DNA of 64,000 nucleotides from a virus: positions 62,001-126,000 of the IMG/VR virus record IMGVR_UViG_3300049218_000313; one strand, written 5' to 3'. Below the pieces are notes generated by a model, which was not told the DNA's origin, did not search any database, and was given only the letters and a program-made list of their open reading frames with translations. Position 1 is the stretch's first letter. The number at the start of each line of letters is the position of its first letter. This document shows, piece after piece, positions 18,701 through 25,880 of this stretch. The position numbers and the translations under genes were made by a program.

Positions 18701-19808
18701 ACTGGTCCTCGAGGTCGAGCGTCTGTGCGTCGACAACCGCGATGACGTTGATGTCGCGAACCAGCGGCACCGAGAAGGTGGGGTACGCATTGGCCAGCGT
18801 CAGGACGAAGCCCTTGATGGGCGTCTGTGTCGGGCCGATGAGCTGCGTGAAGTCGATGCCCGGGTCCGTGGTGTGCACCCGGCGGGTCAGGACCATGTCC
18901 TCGCCGTCGGCCTGTGCCGACATGAGCGTGCCGGCGCCCAGAATGGGGCCCAGGCCACCGCCGGTGAGGATGTCGCGCTGCATCTCGGGGTCGTTGAAGC
19001 CCCGGACGTTGATCTGGGTTACGTCGGAGAAGTCGTTGGTGATCTGAGCGACGACGCCCGCCACGGTGACCAGCGACCGCTCGGTGAGCTCCTGCTCGAC
19101 CCTGTCGATGAACTCGACGGCCGTCTCGGCGTCCACACCCGTCGAGAAGCGGGACTTGTTGGTGATGCGCGTGGCGCTGGCCACGTTCGCGATGGTCACC
19201 ACATCATCCGGGCCGATGTTGTACTGGTCACCAGCAGCTTCGGCGACGACGTTGATGTCGAAGAAGTAGAGCGTCCCCTCGAGGTTCAGGAGCATCTCGG
19301 CGACGCTTATGCCCTGCACCTCGGTCGGGTAGAAGTGCAGGCCCTCCTGGGTCGTGACGAAGTTGGCCGGAGTGATGGAGATGTCCTGGGGCTGGGCGAA
19401 GTAGATGCGCACCACACCCGTGGCCAGGTTGCCAGTCTCTCGGGTCGCGAAGAGGTTTGCCCCGAGCGCATCCGCTTCATCGGTCGTGAGGACGGTTGGG
19501 TCCTGGAACGACTGCGCGTTGGCCACGCGCGTGATTTCCCGAACGATGGGGTTCCACAACACGATGGCCGCCTTGATGAGCAAGTCGGTGATCGCGTCAC
19601 CCTCTTTCGTGGGCATCTGCGGGAAGTTCTGGTTGAGCAGCGTCTGGATGAACTGCCCGATGTCGACCGTGAAGGGGTCGGTGCCAAGCCGCGCGAGGAT
19701 GGGCTGTACGACCTGGACGTCGTAGGGGGAGCCCGGCGTCAGGTCGAGCGAAGAATCGACGTTGCCGAGGCACTGGATGATGAAGGCTTGGAGGTCGGCA
19801 AGGGCCAT
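15687..19808 (-). CDS. Baseplate J-like protein, 1373 aa
   Basis: The N-terminal 250 residues show a baseplate-J-like pattern: a helical start (EGDAITDLLIKAAIVLWNPI), a segment with LTTDEADALGANLFATR and IYFAQPQDISI, FYTEV-like strands, then EFIDRVEQELTERSLVT. A similar arrangement reappears near the C-terminus (YYFDVELISQGTGDSYNIG ... DLQMTVKGF) ending in GAISIQNPITLLAVIHNF. Baseplate J proteins form the wedge that links tail tube to fibres in contractile phages. This one is several times the usual 300-500 residues, with inserted modules at about 724-795 and 1006-1080 that end in LFGYDD or LLGFSL. It anchors the reading of 4405-20471 as a tail/baseplate module. Confidence 0.8.
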   Translation of the reverse strand: MALADLQAFIIQCLGNVDSSLDLTPGSPYDVQVVQPILARLGTDPFTVDIGQFIQTLLNQNFPQMPTKEGDAITDLLIKAAIVLWNPIVREITRVANAQSFQDPTVLTTDEADALGANLFATRETGNLATGVVRIYFAQPQDISITPANFVTTQEGLHFYPTEVQGISVAEMLLNLEGTLYFFDINVVAEAAGDQYNIGPDDVVTIANVASATRITNKSRFSTGVDAETAVEFIDRVEQELTERSLVTVAGVVAQITNDFSDVTQINVRGFNDPEMQRDILTGGGLGPILGAGTLMSAQADGEDMVLTRRVHTTDPGIDFTQLIGPTQTPIKGFVLTLANAYPTFSVPLVRDINVIAVVDAQTLDLEDQFISYQAANCVWTLRAVSLSLSNIPGGILYPNQPDGTVTVPSNEIHIGGCTDVYVRASALDSDSLVLSDIVDDQPLLAGTKLAFEASDPPYPDNQVVQLLDFTMGVPGGYSENDPTWQAINDAPLYGYTLQILDPPNAGPYRILEVVQVNGSSPILVVSPAFTYLPGTFRWRISAEIFIDLVEPKDTKVSGSDMSSVLGQSTLTTNGGTDFQNYGVGVNDVVRITNGPVAGDYVVTAAPLAPFYTRLQVTPSLPASANDLSYYIFTPNPAGGLDLPFIRIDSIDLLDTSGQPVGTTIPYANPIDVESQGFANSAHGVKADIDDGILGIVSRPFPTGVTIVSGRNVLHIGWDGLSSPIIVTLTAGLLFIADVVNQVNSAAFLATGISRLAVVTPDGERMGILPIDTNTTVYAGVVGSALATLFGYDDGVTNYTSRDIRSGDPGASQIDTASSGGGWASLRPALDTVFDVAQVLDGNQIGFYDGLTVPNAPYNDTKYDPLRTKNDFSPEVSRHIQVGSRSLGTARCYFMDPTSFQVDSNTLFTYTALDGSEYNYIPDPTNNYQRIPSLPSGTQPTDGNVNGALPSDLYFESLSTDFIAQGIQKGDLLVIDYVPLLGTVALGNSVSMLATKIITLNVGGGVDKNIIFVNDSSSIPSTDVTTTGLVNQINEVVGQTVCSLSTGTPAYLEFQADVEIIVRGSSASNSANALLGFSLVAGVDQSNNSPIKGTYQIDMVGPAGDVHQVVIDPDAPAPYLTSFASTADDGQAIQQFQVLRAGVQRIVSTTMSTQVETANLYYFDVELISQGTGDSYNIGADLQMTVKGFQSDGYYLTTDDPNLTFSPVEKPKLHISTSILEVGTSDDPSNATLLPGQNLQVNYDRSNTVANVDNYIRSDTERVINESPLARHLIPYFVRFSLTYAGGSAESLLTSDIQTYINGLEPAQTLDASELNQLAYNRGAISIQNPITLLAVIHNFDRTITVERSQDSLNTGSLAAFIPDVLLVTRTLT

Positions 19809-19814
19809 TGGGGG

Positions 19815-20471
19815 CTACACCATGATGTTCGCGATGGCCGAACGGCCGGCCTGGGACGTGAGCTCGATGGAGACTACCAGGGCCCCCTCGTTGCTGTTGT
19901 ACGCCGCCGAGCTCACGGTTGCAGCAAGAAGGCGCTCGTCACGGGGTATCGACGGGTCGCGGGACTGGATGGCCGTGATCTGCCGGCTCGTCGTGTCGAC
20001 CGCCACGATGATGTCGCTCACGATTGTACCGCCCTGGTCAGCGCCGAAAGTCAGGCCGATGTCCTTCAGGGCGTTGCCCCCGATCTTCGGCGCGAAGATG
20101 TCGCGACCAGGCGTGGTGAGCAGAATCTTCAGGAAGATCTGCATCAGCCGCAGAATCCCCGAGACCTTGCTGGCCACGGGGCCGACCTGGAACTTGATGA
20201 CGCTCCTGGGGCTGATGGCGAGGTTGCGCGAGACGACCTGTACCGAGGTCAGGGTCACCAGCGTTAGCTGCACCGGCACCTGGGCCAGAAGCACGGTCTT
20301 CGAGAGGATGACGACGTCGGGCGAGGCGATGTCGTTGATGAGGACCTGGTCGACAGCCGTGAAGTCCAGCCCGGTCACGCGGATGGTGCGAGGCGTCATG
20401 CCCTGAACAATCGACACCGCGGAAAGCGGCACGGCCGACTGGGGAAACACCACCTGGAAGTCGACCGACAA
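19815..20471 (-). CDS. Baseplate-associated protein, 218 aa (TTG start)
   Basis: Start is TTG at 20471 with GAGGAGG five bases upstream. Middle part LKILLTTPGRDIFAPKIGGN followed by a DIGLTFGAD segment resembles the gp25/lysozyme-like wedge class, in which early helices are followed by a conserved TxPGER-type loop. It is located 6 bases upstream of the baseplate-J-like gene, where wedge genes usually sit. I call it a putative baseplate wedge protein; the gp25 relation is uncertain. It is the first gene of the long structural run. Confidence 0.65.
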   Translation of the reverse strand: MSVDFQVVFPQSAVPLSAVSIVQGMTPRTIRVTGLDFTAVDQVLINDIASPDVVILSKTVLLAQVPVQLTLVTLTSVQVVSRNLAISPRSVIKFQVGPVASKVSGILRLMQIFLKILLTTPGRDIFAPKIGGNALKDIGLTFGADQGGTIVSDIIVAVDTTSRQITAIQSRDPSIPRDERLLAATVSSAAYNSNEGALVVSIELTSQAGRSAIANIMV

Positions 20472-20514
20472 GTTGCCTCCTCGAGTACTGCTGCACAGTC
20501 TACAGCCAGACGCT

Positions 20515-20550
20515 AAGAAAGCAGAGACCCGGCTTCAGCCGGGCCCCCTT
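20515..20550 (-). terminator. Terminator ahead of the tail module
   Basis: Perfect hairpin CCCGGC-loop-GCCGGG (20528-20533 with 20538-20543), followed on the minus strand by TCTCTGCTTTCTTAGC. It lies directly after the stop of the 21-residue reading frame at 20553 and ends the 20.6-25.8 kb unit. Confidence 0.75.
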
Positions 20551-20552
20551 TG

Positions 20553-20618
20553 CTACGTGCTGGCCGCGAGGTAGGCGGTCAGCGGCTTGAGCGCTTCTCG
20601 GACTTCTTCGTCACTCAT
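20553..20618 (-). CDS. 21-residue microprotein before terminator
   Basis: ATG at 20618 overlaps the stop of the 228-residue gene as TGATG, with AGGTGG five bases upstream; stop TAG at 20553. The peptide begins MSDEEVREALKPLTAYLA, an acidic amphipathic helix. A terminator follows within 3 bases, so it is the last gene of its unit. It is too short for family assignment, but overlap, ribosome site and position make translation plausible. Confidence 0.5.
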   Translation of the reverse strand: MSDEEVREALKPLTAYLAAST

Positions 20619-21304
20619 CAGCCCACCTGCTCTGCACTTGAGTGGACACCGTCTCGGAGGAGGACAGCGCGGGTGTAGTCGTACTGCCAGCCAGTGATGT
20701 GCTGCTCTTGCGCCCAGACGGTGAGGTAGGCCTGCAGCCGTTTTCGAGCGTCATCGGTGATTCCCTCCCCTGCGTTCTCGTACATCTCCTGCCGCTCGAG
20801 CTCATGCTCGAGGATGTTCTCTGCATTCAGCGTGAAGGGGTGCGGCGTGCACGCCCAGACGTACTCGGGGACGCTGACACCCTCGTCCTCGCAGTAGTCG
20901 AGGACCTCGTCGATGCCGCTGAAGTAGCCGTCGCCGAGGCCGTCGCCGAGGCCGCCCTCGTGGCCTTCCCAGTAGACCGGGCCCTCGTAGTCTTCCATGA
21001 CGAGCTTCACGGCTTTGTCGTAGCGGGCCTTCTCCTTCTCGATCGCGACGGCCGCACGGCACTCCTTGCAGCGCAAGTAGTAGTGGTAATCGAGCGGCTT
21101 ACCGCAGACGCAGTTCTGCACACAGTGCGCGGCCGCGTCTTGCATCTTGCGCTTGCGGTCCTTCTCCGTGTCCCTGGCGCCCAAGATGAAGAGCAGGCCG
21201 CACTTGGGACAAGCCCAGGCCACCAGGCGGTCCTCGATCTTGAGGACCACCTCGAGGGGCTCTGGAAGCGTGGCGGGGGGCAAAGTATCGTCGGGCTGGG
21301 TCAT
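20618..21304 (-). CDS. Zinc-ribbon protein, 228 aa
   Basis: Starts MTQPDDTLPPATL at 21304; longer upstream extensions are out of character. Two Cys clusters, CPKCGLLF and later CVQNCVCG plus CKEC, suggest one or two zinc ribbons in the first 100 residues, followed by a helical acidic part with EDYEGPVYWEGHEGG and a C-terminal helical stretch (DDARKRLQAYLTVWAQEQ). Eight bases separate it from the 62-residue gene upstream. Function unknown; many such Cys-rich proteins occur in this half of the window. Confidence 0.75.
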   Translation of the reverse strand: MTQPDDTLPPATLPEPLEVVLKIEDRLVAWACPKCGLLFILGARDTEKDRKRKMQDAAAHCVQNCVCGKPLDYHYYLRCKECRAAVAIEKEKARYDKAVKLVMEDYEGPVYWEGHEGGLGDGLGDGYFSGIDEVLDYCEDEGVSVPEYVWACTPHPFTLNAENILEHELERQEMYENAGEGITDDARKRLQAYLTVWAQEQHITGWQYDYTRAVLLRDGVHSSAEQVG

Positions 21305-21312
21305 CGTTGTGC

Positions 21313-21501
21313 TCAGAGGGGCTTGTCGTGTGGCGTTGCAGTCGCTTCGATACGGCCGTCGACCTTCTCGAAGCTCGGGACGTCGAGCGTGAAGGAGTAG
21401 ACCCGCGCACCCGGCTTCTTCTGGTAGTCGGTCGGCTCGGTGTGCGAGAAGTACGGGCGGTCGGCACCCGGCTCCATGATGAGGAAGGCCTGAACTTTCA
21501 T
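21313..21501 (-). CDS. Small hypothetical protein, 62 aa
   Basis: Start ATG at 21501 (MKVQAFLIMEPGADRPYFSH) overlaps the RNase HII stop as ATGA. Compact, beta-looking, no cysteines, no membrane segment. In the same operon as RNase HII and the 228-residue zinc-ribbon gene. No family recognised. Confidence 0.7.
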   Translation of the reverse strand: MKVQAFLIMEPGADRPYFSHTEPTDYQKKPGARVYSFTLDVPSFEKVDGRIEATATPHDKPL

Positions 21502-22094
21502 GCGATCTCCAAGAACTTCTTGATGGGGCGGTAGCTGCGGCGATGCAGCGCGCAAACGCCGTGCTGCTCCAGCCCGTGCGTATGGGAAGCAACGCCGTAC
21601 CCGACGTTCTTGTCGAAGCCGTAGTGCGGATACTGCTGGTGGTACTGGCGCATGACGTAGTCTCGGTGGGTCTTGGCGACGATGCTCGCAGCACTGACGG
21701 CAGGGAAGATGGAGTCGGCCCTCGGCACGCAGCGAGCCATCAGCAGACCGGGAGGACGCAGGATACCGTCGATGATGACGGTAGCCAACGGGAAGCTCTC
21801 CTGCATCGTGCGAATGGCCGCCGAGTGCGCCTCGAGCAGTGCTGTCTTCACCCCGACCCGGTCGATGTAGTCGTTGCTGGCCGAGATCAAGGAGAACGGC
21901 ATTCCCTCGAGGAGCGCGTAGACGGCCACGCGCTCCTCGTGCGTGAGCCTCTTCGAATCGTCGAGCCCCTCAGGGGGCGTCCACGTGGTGGGCGCACAGA
22001 ACGCGCACACGACGAGCGGACCGGCCCAAGCGCCGTACCCGACTTCGTCGCTGCCGATGATGTACGCGGGCTCAAGCCGGCGAGTTGACGTCAC
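21498..22094 (-). CDS. rnhB: Ribonuclease HII
   Basis: 198 residues from a GTG at 22094 (other in-frame starts would add unrelated Arg/Ser-rich sequence). RNase HII cuts RNA in RNA/DNA hybrids and removes single ribonucleotides and primers. The catalytic set is visible: GSDEVGYG (D16, E17), an aspartate in LDDSKRL, and an aspartate in VIIDGI, plus the family motif AVSAASIVAKTHRD and the GYG...HTHG end. Length is normal for the family. It overlaps a 104-residue gene upstream by 23 bases. In a phage it would help primer removal during replication. Confidence 0.9.
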   Translation of the reverse strand: MTSTRRLEPAYIIGSDEVGYGAWAGPLVVCAFCAPTTWTPPEGLDDSKRLTHEERVAVYALLEGMPFSLISASNDYIDRVGVKTALLEAHSAAIRTMQESFPLATVIIDGILRPPGLLMARCVPRADSIFPAVSAASIVAKTHRDYVMRQYHQQYPHYGFDKNVGYGVASHTHGLEQHGVCALHRRSYRPIKKFLEIA

Positions 22095-22386
22095 GGGTCG
22101 GGTCCGCGTCTGCGAACGCCGACGCCGGCATCGCCATGATCTGGGTCGCGGCCTGCGTGACGGCGTTGAGGACGTTCTGCACGGCGTTGAGCTCGTTGGG
22201 GCGCGTAGGTGTGTCCGGGCCCGAGATGCGCGCAATCTGCTGGGTAGCAAGGTCCTCGAACGTGATGGCGCTGAAGGACTGAACAAGCTTGTCTCCCTCT
22301 ACCGCCGCGTAGGCGTCGTTGAGGGCCACGCGCAGGTTGAGGTTCTGCTGCTGTGTCTGCGGATCGTCCTGGACGTTGCCGGGCAT
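22072..22386 (-). CDS. Helical hypothetical protein, 104 aa
   Basis: Starts MPGNVQDDPQTQQQNLNLR. Mostly helical, Gln/Asn/Ala-rich, with a central NELNAVQNVLNAVTQAATQI stretch. No cysteines or membrane segments. It lies 3 bases after the 182-residue gene and overlaps the RNase HII start. Could be a small virion or scaffold protein, but placement is with metabolism genes. Function unknown. Confidence 0.65.
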   Translation of the reverse strand: MPGNVQDDPQTQQQNLNLRVALNDAYAAVEGDKLVQSFSAITFEDLATQQIARISGPDTPTRPNELNAVQNVLNAVTQAATQIMAMPASAFADADPTRDVNSPA

Positions 22387-22389
22387 GGG

Positions 22390-22938
22390 CTACTCCAACG
22401 GTGTGGGGGTTCGCAGCTTGTCGGCGAACCCACGTAGCAGATAGGGGAACGCCGTGATGTCGAAGGTCGTGGTGTTCAGTATCGTGAGTCCCACGGGAAT
22501 GATCGGGTCGACTCCAGAGGGCGGACTGACGCGCAGGTGGTCGCTGACAAGGCGCAGGGCATCGACCAGGGAAGGGAAGACCTTCTGCACCTGCTCGCCC
22601 TGCTCGATGCAGTGGTACAGCACCTCTTCGTGCATGACCCCCTTGGGCACCTGCTCGACTACAGCCCGGCGGGCCGGGATACGAGAAAGCGGCGGCTGCG
22701 TCTGAGCCGCGACCTGCTCCTGCATGCCCAGGGGAGTATCAACACGCTGCCCAGTGATGATGATCGCCGCGCCTCGTACGGTCTGGCTCACCACCTGGAA
22801 CTGATTGTCGGTCATCTCCTGCAGCGCGGCCTCGAGGGCATGGGCAAAGCTGTGCGGGTCGTCACCGGTGACGGCCACGGTCTTCCAGTGCACCTTGGGC
22901 TGGAACGGGTTGCTGCGCATACGCTGGCGTGAACTCAT
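22390..22938 (-). CDS. Hypothetical protein, 182 aa
   Basis: Start chosen at 22938 (MSSRQRMRSNPFQPKVHW), with GGGAG seven bases upstream and an ATGA overlap with the 53-residue gene. An earlier in-frame ATG at 22974 is less likely. The sequence alternates helices and strands, with a segment HALEAALQEMTDNQFQVVSQ near residue 40. No diagnostic motif. Soluble protein of unknown role. Confidence 0.7.
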   Translation of the reverse strand: MSSRQRMRSNPFQPKVHWKTVAVTGDDPHSFAHALEAALQEMTDNQFQVVSQTVRGAAIIITGQRVDTPLGMQEQVAAQTQPPLSRIPARRAVVEQVPKGVMHEEVLYHCIEQGEQVQKVFPSLVDALRLVSDHLRVSPPSGVDPIIPVGLTILNTTTFDITAFPYLLRGFADKLRTPTPLE

Positions 22939-23096
22939 TCTACTCCCTTCACAGTGTATTCCCGAACCTTCCACCTGAAGCCTGTGACGTCGTCAGGATC
23001 AATCATCCTGCGCTCAGTCCTGTCGATGAGCTTCTGTTGTCTCCACCAGCGCGACTGCGACTTGCTGAACTTCCTGCGTCGAAGACGACCCGACAT
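22935..23096 (-). CDS. Small basic protein, 53 aa, nested start
   Basis: ATG at 23096 preceded by AAGGAGG with ideal spacing, although this start lies 83 bases inside the end of the upstream gene. The protein is strongly basic (MSGRLRRRKFSKSQSRWWRQ) with a short acidic middle and ends in VREYTVKGVE. Stop overlaps the next ATG as ATGA. Possible nucleic-acid-binding peptide. Ribosome site and overlaps make it a real gene despite the deep overlap. Confidence 0.65.
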   Translation of the reverse strand: MSGRLRRRKFSKSQSRWWRQQKLIDRTERRMIDPDDVTGFRWKVREYTVKGVE

Positions 23097-23394
23097 CTAC
23101 TTCTCCTCCTTCAGTGGGCTCGCCTACGGCCTTGGTCAGAGCGCGCAGGCGGTCCATGCCCTTGCCGATGAGGCTCTTCTGCACCTCGCGCACGACCTGT
23201 ATGTACGTCTTGCACGCCGCAACCGCCTGAAAGAGGCCAGCCTGATCTTTTGCGAGCTCCGGGGCAGGCAGCCCCTTGACCATCGCGAACTCGGCGTAGT
23301 CGACGCTCATGTCAAAAAGGTGCTGCTTCTCGGCCTCCTCGTACGTGATGCCCCTGAAGGTCGCCAGCGCCTCGATGAACGGGTCCTTCTCCAT
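23014..23394 (-). CDS. Hypothetical helical protein, 126 aa
   Basis: Start at 23394 (MEKDPFIEALATFRGITYEE). Helical and charged, no cysteine pairs, with YAEFAMVKGLPAPELAK in the middle and a C-terminal tail that shares DNA with the nested 53-residue gene. It lies 11 bases after the nucleotidase stop, likely the same operon. Function not recognised. Confidence 0.7.
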   Translation of the reverse strand: MEKDPFIEALATFRGITYEEAEKQHLFDMSVDYAEFAMVKGLPAPELAKDQAGLFQAVAACKTYIQVVREVQKSLIGKGMDRLRALTKAVGEPTEGGEVDVGSSSTQEVQQVAVALVETTEAHRQD

Positions 23395-23405
23395 CGCTTC
23401 CTTGG

Positions 23406-23921
23406 TCAGTAGAACTGGTTGTGTACCAGCTGGACCACCTGGTTCCAGTTGGTGGCCACGGTTACACCCTCCACCACCTCGGTGTTGATCGTGCGGTCGG
23501 TTTGCCAGAGCACCGGGATGACGTAGTCGTTGTTCTGGCTGAGCCAGTAGTCGAACCAACTGCGAACGTGCTCGTACTTGTCGTCGATGAAGATGTCGCC
23601 GTGGATGCGCTCCTTGTGGCGCGTGTGGATGACGTAGCTGATGTCAGCCCCGAAGTGCCGCTCAAGCCAGAGCTCGCGCTCGTGCGCCCACGTAGGGGAG
23701 CCATTGAACGGCGAGGTGACGCAGATGATGTCCGCGAGCTCCTTCAGCTTCTTCACACCTTCGACGGCGCCCTCGTAGACGGGGATGCTGTCGAAAACCT
23801 CCCAGGTGGTTATGTCGCTGGGCTTGTACTTCTTGCCCGTGATCTCGTTCACGAGCGAGACCGCAGCCAGGGTGAAGTTGGCCAGGATTCCGTCGACGTC
23901 CAGTAGAACAGTGGGCTTCAT
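23406..23921 (-). CDS. 5'(3')-deoxyribonucleotidase, HAD family
   Basis: 171 residues, ATG at 23921 in a TGATG overlap with the MazG-like gene. The N-terminal VLLDVDGILANF is the HAD motif I (DxDG; D8 nucleophile, D10). A Thr/Ser in ICVTSPF fits motif II, and IFIDDKYEHV fits the motif IV acid pair. This NT5C-like family dephosphorylates deoxynucleoside monophosphates. With ThyX and the MazG-like enzyme it points to phage control of the dNTP pool, possibly degrading or excluding particular nucleotides. Confidence 0.85.
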   Translation of the reverse strand: MKPTVLLDVDGILANFTLAAVSLVNEITGKKYKPSDITTWEVFDSIPVYEGAVEGVKKLKELADIICVTSPFNGSPTWAHERELWLERHFGADISYVIHTRHKERIHGDIFIDDKYEHVRSWFDYWLSQNNDYVIPVLWQTDRTINTEVVEGVTVATNWNQVVQLVHNQFY

Positions 23922-24550
23922 CAGACCTTCTTGCCTCCATGCCTCGTGGGACGCGTGCGGTTGTAGGCCTCCTTCTGGTCGATGGCGGCCCACAGGTCGA
24001 TGCCCTTGCCCTTGCAGAATGCGAAGACCTCCCTGAGGGCGTCGGTGAGGTGCGCGAGGTACGCCGTGTCCCCCTCCCCCATCGTCTTCGACGAGTAGGC
24101 CAGCGCGACCGCCAGGTGGGCCTCGGCGATGAGGGTGTCGAAGTCGGCGTAGTGCTCATCGCTGATGCGCTCGTTGAAGAGCTCTTCGAGCGCGGCCGAC
24201 TTGCCGGAGGTACCCACGTGCTGGGCCACGCGGATGACGAAGTCGGCGAGCTCGATGGGGATGCCGCAGGGCTTGCACCTCGAGAGGTCGGCATCTTCCT
24301 TGAGCTGCGAGGCGTACGTCTTGCACCGGATGCTGCCCTCGCCTACCGTCTCGATCTCGTACCAGATCTCGTTCAGCGGCTTGTTGTTGCGGTACTCCTC
24401 GAAGGCCTCGGACAGCTCGCTGTGATTGAGCGAGGCGATGGACGCGAAGGAGCGCGGGTCACCTTCCGCGCTGACCCAGCCCTTCTCGAGGGAGATGGCG
24501 TGGGAGCGTTCGCAGAGGGCCTTGATGGTGTGCTCGGGCGTGGTGGTCAT
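23921..24550 (-). CDS. MazG-like nucleotide pyrophosphohydrolase
   Basis: 209 residues, start at 24550 with an ATGA overlap with the upstream gene. The all-alpha NTP pyrophosphatase pattern is present: HSELSEAFEEYR (ExxE-type metal site) followed by an acidic helix GIPIELADFVIRV (EhxDxxxxV). Such enzymes hydrolyse NTPs or dNTPs to monophosphate and pyrophosphate and are common phage genes, used for dNTP pool editing or for dampening (p)ppGpp-linked stress. It is directly followed by a deoxynucleotidase that would act on its product. Confidence 0.8.
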   Translation of the reverse strand: MTTTPEHTIKALCERSHAISLEKGWVSAEGDPRSFASIASLNHSELSEAFEEYRNNKPLNEIWYEIETVGEGSIRCKTYASQLKEDADLSRCKPCGIPIELADFVIRVAQHVGTSGKSAALEELFNERISDEHYADFDTLIAEAHLAVALAYSSKTMGEGDTAYLAHLTDALREVFAFCKGKGIDLWAAIDQKEAYNRTRPTRHGGKKV

Positions 24551-24792
24551 GGACGGTTCCTCAGGGTGATGTTCTCGGCTTCGAGGCTCTTCTTCTGGCT
24601 CTCGAGCTCGCGGATCTTCACGTCCGCGGCCGCGAGCAAGTCGTTCATCGTCTTCATGTTGCGTGTGGCCATCGCCTGCGCTTCGAGGGCCTTCGTGAGC
24701 AGCGTGGCCAGCTGGTCCTTGGTCAGGTGGTCGAGCTGCTCCTGAGTGATCTGCGGAATCTCGGGCACGGGGGGAATCGAGGGCATAGCCAC
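24547..24792 (-). CDS. Coiled-coil protein, 81 aa
   Basis: Starts MAMPSIPPVPEIPQITQEQL (ATG at 24792, second ATG at 24786). After a Pro-rich head the rest is heptad-like (LLTKALEAQAMATRN, then IRELESQKKSLEAEN). Probably a dimeric coiled coil. It overlaps the MazG-like gene by four bases. Function unknown. Confidence 0.65.
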   Translation of the reverse strand: MAMPSIPPVPEIPQITQEQLDHLTKDQLATLLTKALEAQAMATRNMKTMNDLLAAADVKIRELESQKKSLEAENITLRNRP

Positions 24793-24801
24793 GGTGGTCT
24801 C

Positions 24802-24978
24802 CTAGATGAACGGGTTTATGGGCAGGCGTGAGCGCTGTAGTCGCTCCATCATCCGCTCGATAGCCCGCACCTGCCAACGGGCAAGATCGGGTCGATCAGT
24901 GGCCGGGCCGATGAGCTCGAGCTGGGCCTTTCGTTGTAGTAGCACCTGCAGTACGTAGTCGCGCTCAAGATCCTTCAC
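24802..24978 (-). CDS. Small helical protein, 58 aa (GTG start)
   Basis: Frame from GTG at 24978 to TAG at 24802, beginning VKDLERDYVLQVLLQRKAQL and ending RLPINPFI. Charged amphipathic helices and codon use like the neighbours suggest a real gene. It overlaps the upstream stop by 14 bases and leaves a 9-base gap to the next. The ribosome site is weak. No family known. Confidence 0.55.
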   Translation of the reverse strand: MKDLERDYVLQVLLQRKAQLELIGPATDRPDLARWQVRAIERMMERLQRSRLPINPFI

Positions 24979-25507
24979 GTGGCAGCGCCCCCCTAGCCGC
25001 TATGCACTTGCACTCCTCTCCGCGCGCACTGTACGCGGCGCATCCGTGAGCACCGTGCTGCTCAGGGGCGTGGTAGCAGGTGCAGATGCTCGACCAAGGC
25101 GGCGGGCTCTTGATCTGGCTGACGGGACTGAGTCCGTTTAGCCCGATCCACCTCGTGATGGACGCCGAGACATGGTCCGTCACTGAACCGGCAGGCACCG
25201 GCGGCGCCATCTTGTTCTCGGTGGCCCGCACGATGAGGTCCAAGAACTCGGCGCTGATCTTGGGGCTACTCTCGATGTGCTCGAAGAGCTTCTGCCAGAC
25301 CCAATCCACGAAGAAGGCCGCATCGATGTTCTTGAACTGGAAGCCATTGATGCAGTGGCGGCAGCGTTCTACTGCTGGCGTAGTACGGCCAGGAACAGCG
25401 GTGTGCGGTCTGGCGCTAACTTCTCCGGTGCCACCGCACGTCGGGCAGATGCGAGACAGGCACGGAGCGAATCCTTCTTTCAGCCCGCCATCGTTGGCGG
25501 AACTCAT
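24965..25507 (-). CDS. Cys-rich protein, 180 aa
   Basis: Contains CPTCGGTGEV and CRHCINGF in the first 55 residues, a DnaJ-like or zinc-ribbon spacing. A helical centre (AAFFVDWVWQKLFEHIESSP) follows, and the C-terminal part has CTCYHAPEQHGAHGC with CKC. These clusters may bind zinc at both ends. Linked by ATGA-type overlap to the upstream gene. Function unknown. Confidence 0.7.
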   Translation of the reverse strand: MSSANDGGLKEGFAPCLSRICPTCGGTGEVSARPHTAVPGRTTPAVERCRHCINGFQFKNIDAAFFVDWVWQKLFEHIESSPKISAEFLDLIVRATENKMAPPVPAGSVTDHVSASITRWIGLNGLSPVSQIKSPPPWSSICTCYHAPEQHGAHGCAAYSARGEECKCIAARGALPREGS

Positions 25508-25812
25508 ACGGTCCTCGCGTGCAAGGCATCTCGGACGCTGTCTGCCGAGGTAGTCTTCACGTGCTGCCGCCAGACGTTGATGCTGACGACTTCCCAGTTG
25601 TTGGCGGTCTCGTCCCAGTAGGCCCAGACCTTCAGCTCGTCACGCATGCGGCGCAGCACATCGAGGTCCGCTGCAGGTAGCGGATCTAGCAGGGGGAAGG
25701 GGCGGTCACGCTGCCCGTTCAACGTCTCGAACGCCAGATACTCGCCCCAGCCGGCGGCGTTCCAGTACTCCACCAAGCGGATGAAGTGCTGCACATACGG
25801 GTGGTCTTTCAT
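25504..25812 (-). CDS. Hypothetical protein, 102 aa
   Basis: Start at 25812 (MKDHPYVQHFIRLVEYWNAA) with GGAGAG just before it; longer in-frame sequence upstream is noise. Compact and aromatic-rich, with LRRMRDELKVWAYWDETANN near the middle. An ATAAG element lies 37 bases upstream, so this is the first gene of a unit running left to 20553. Function not recognised. Confidence 0.7.
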   Translation of the reverse strand: MKDHPYVQHFIRLVEYWNAAGWGEYLAFETLNGQRDRPFPLLDPLPAADLDVLRRMRDELKVWAYWDETANNWEVVSINVWRQHVKTTSADSVRDALHARTV

Positions 25813-25848
25813 GGGCTCTCCGCGGGGCGGTGTCACCCCGTTGTCGGC

Positions 25849-25857
25849 CTTATGCCC
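25849..25857 (-). promoter_or_regulatory. GGCATAAG promoter-like element
   Basis: Minus-strand GGGCATAAGG, 37 bases upstream of the 25812 start and in the gap between the 102- and 65-residue genes. AAGTCCT lies 13 bases upstream of the CATAAG, compare the 4340 site. Confidence 0.45.
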
Positions 25858-25880
25858 GCCCGCCCCCAGGACTTGCCGAG

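Noticed and set aside
19305-19316. GGGCATAAGC on the minus strand
   Set aside because: Inside the baseplate-J-like coding sequence, followed by C rather than A/G, so treated as background for the promoter-like motif.
18567-20267. 566-residue plus-strand frame opposite the baseplate-J-like gene
   Set aside because: Val/Asp/Arg-rich mirror sequence without motifs.
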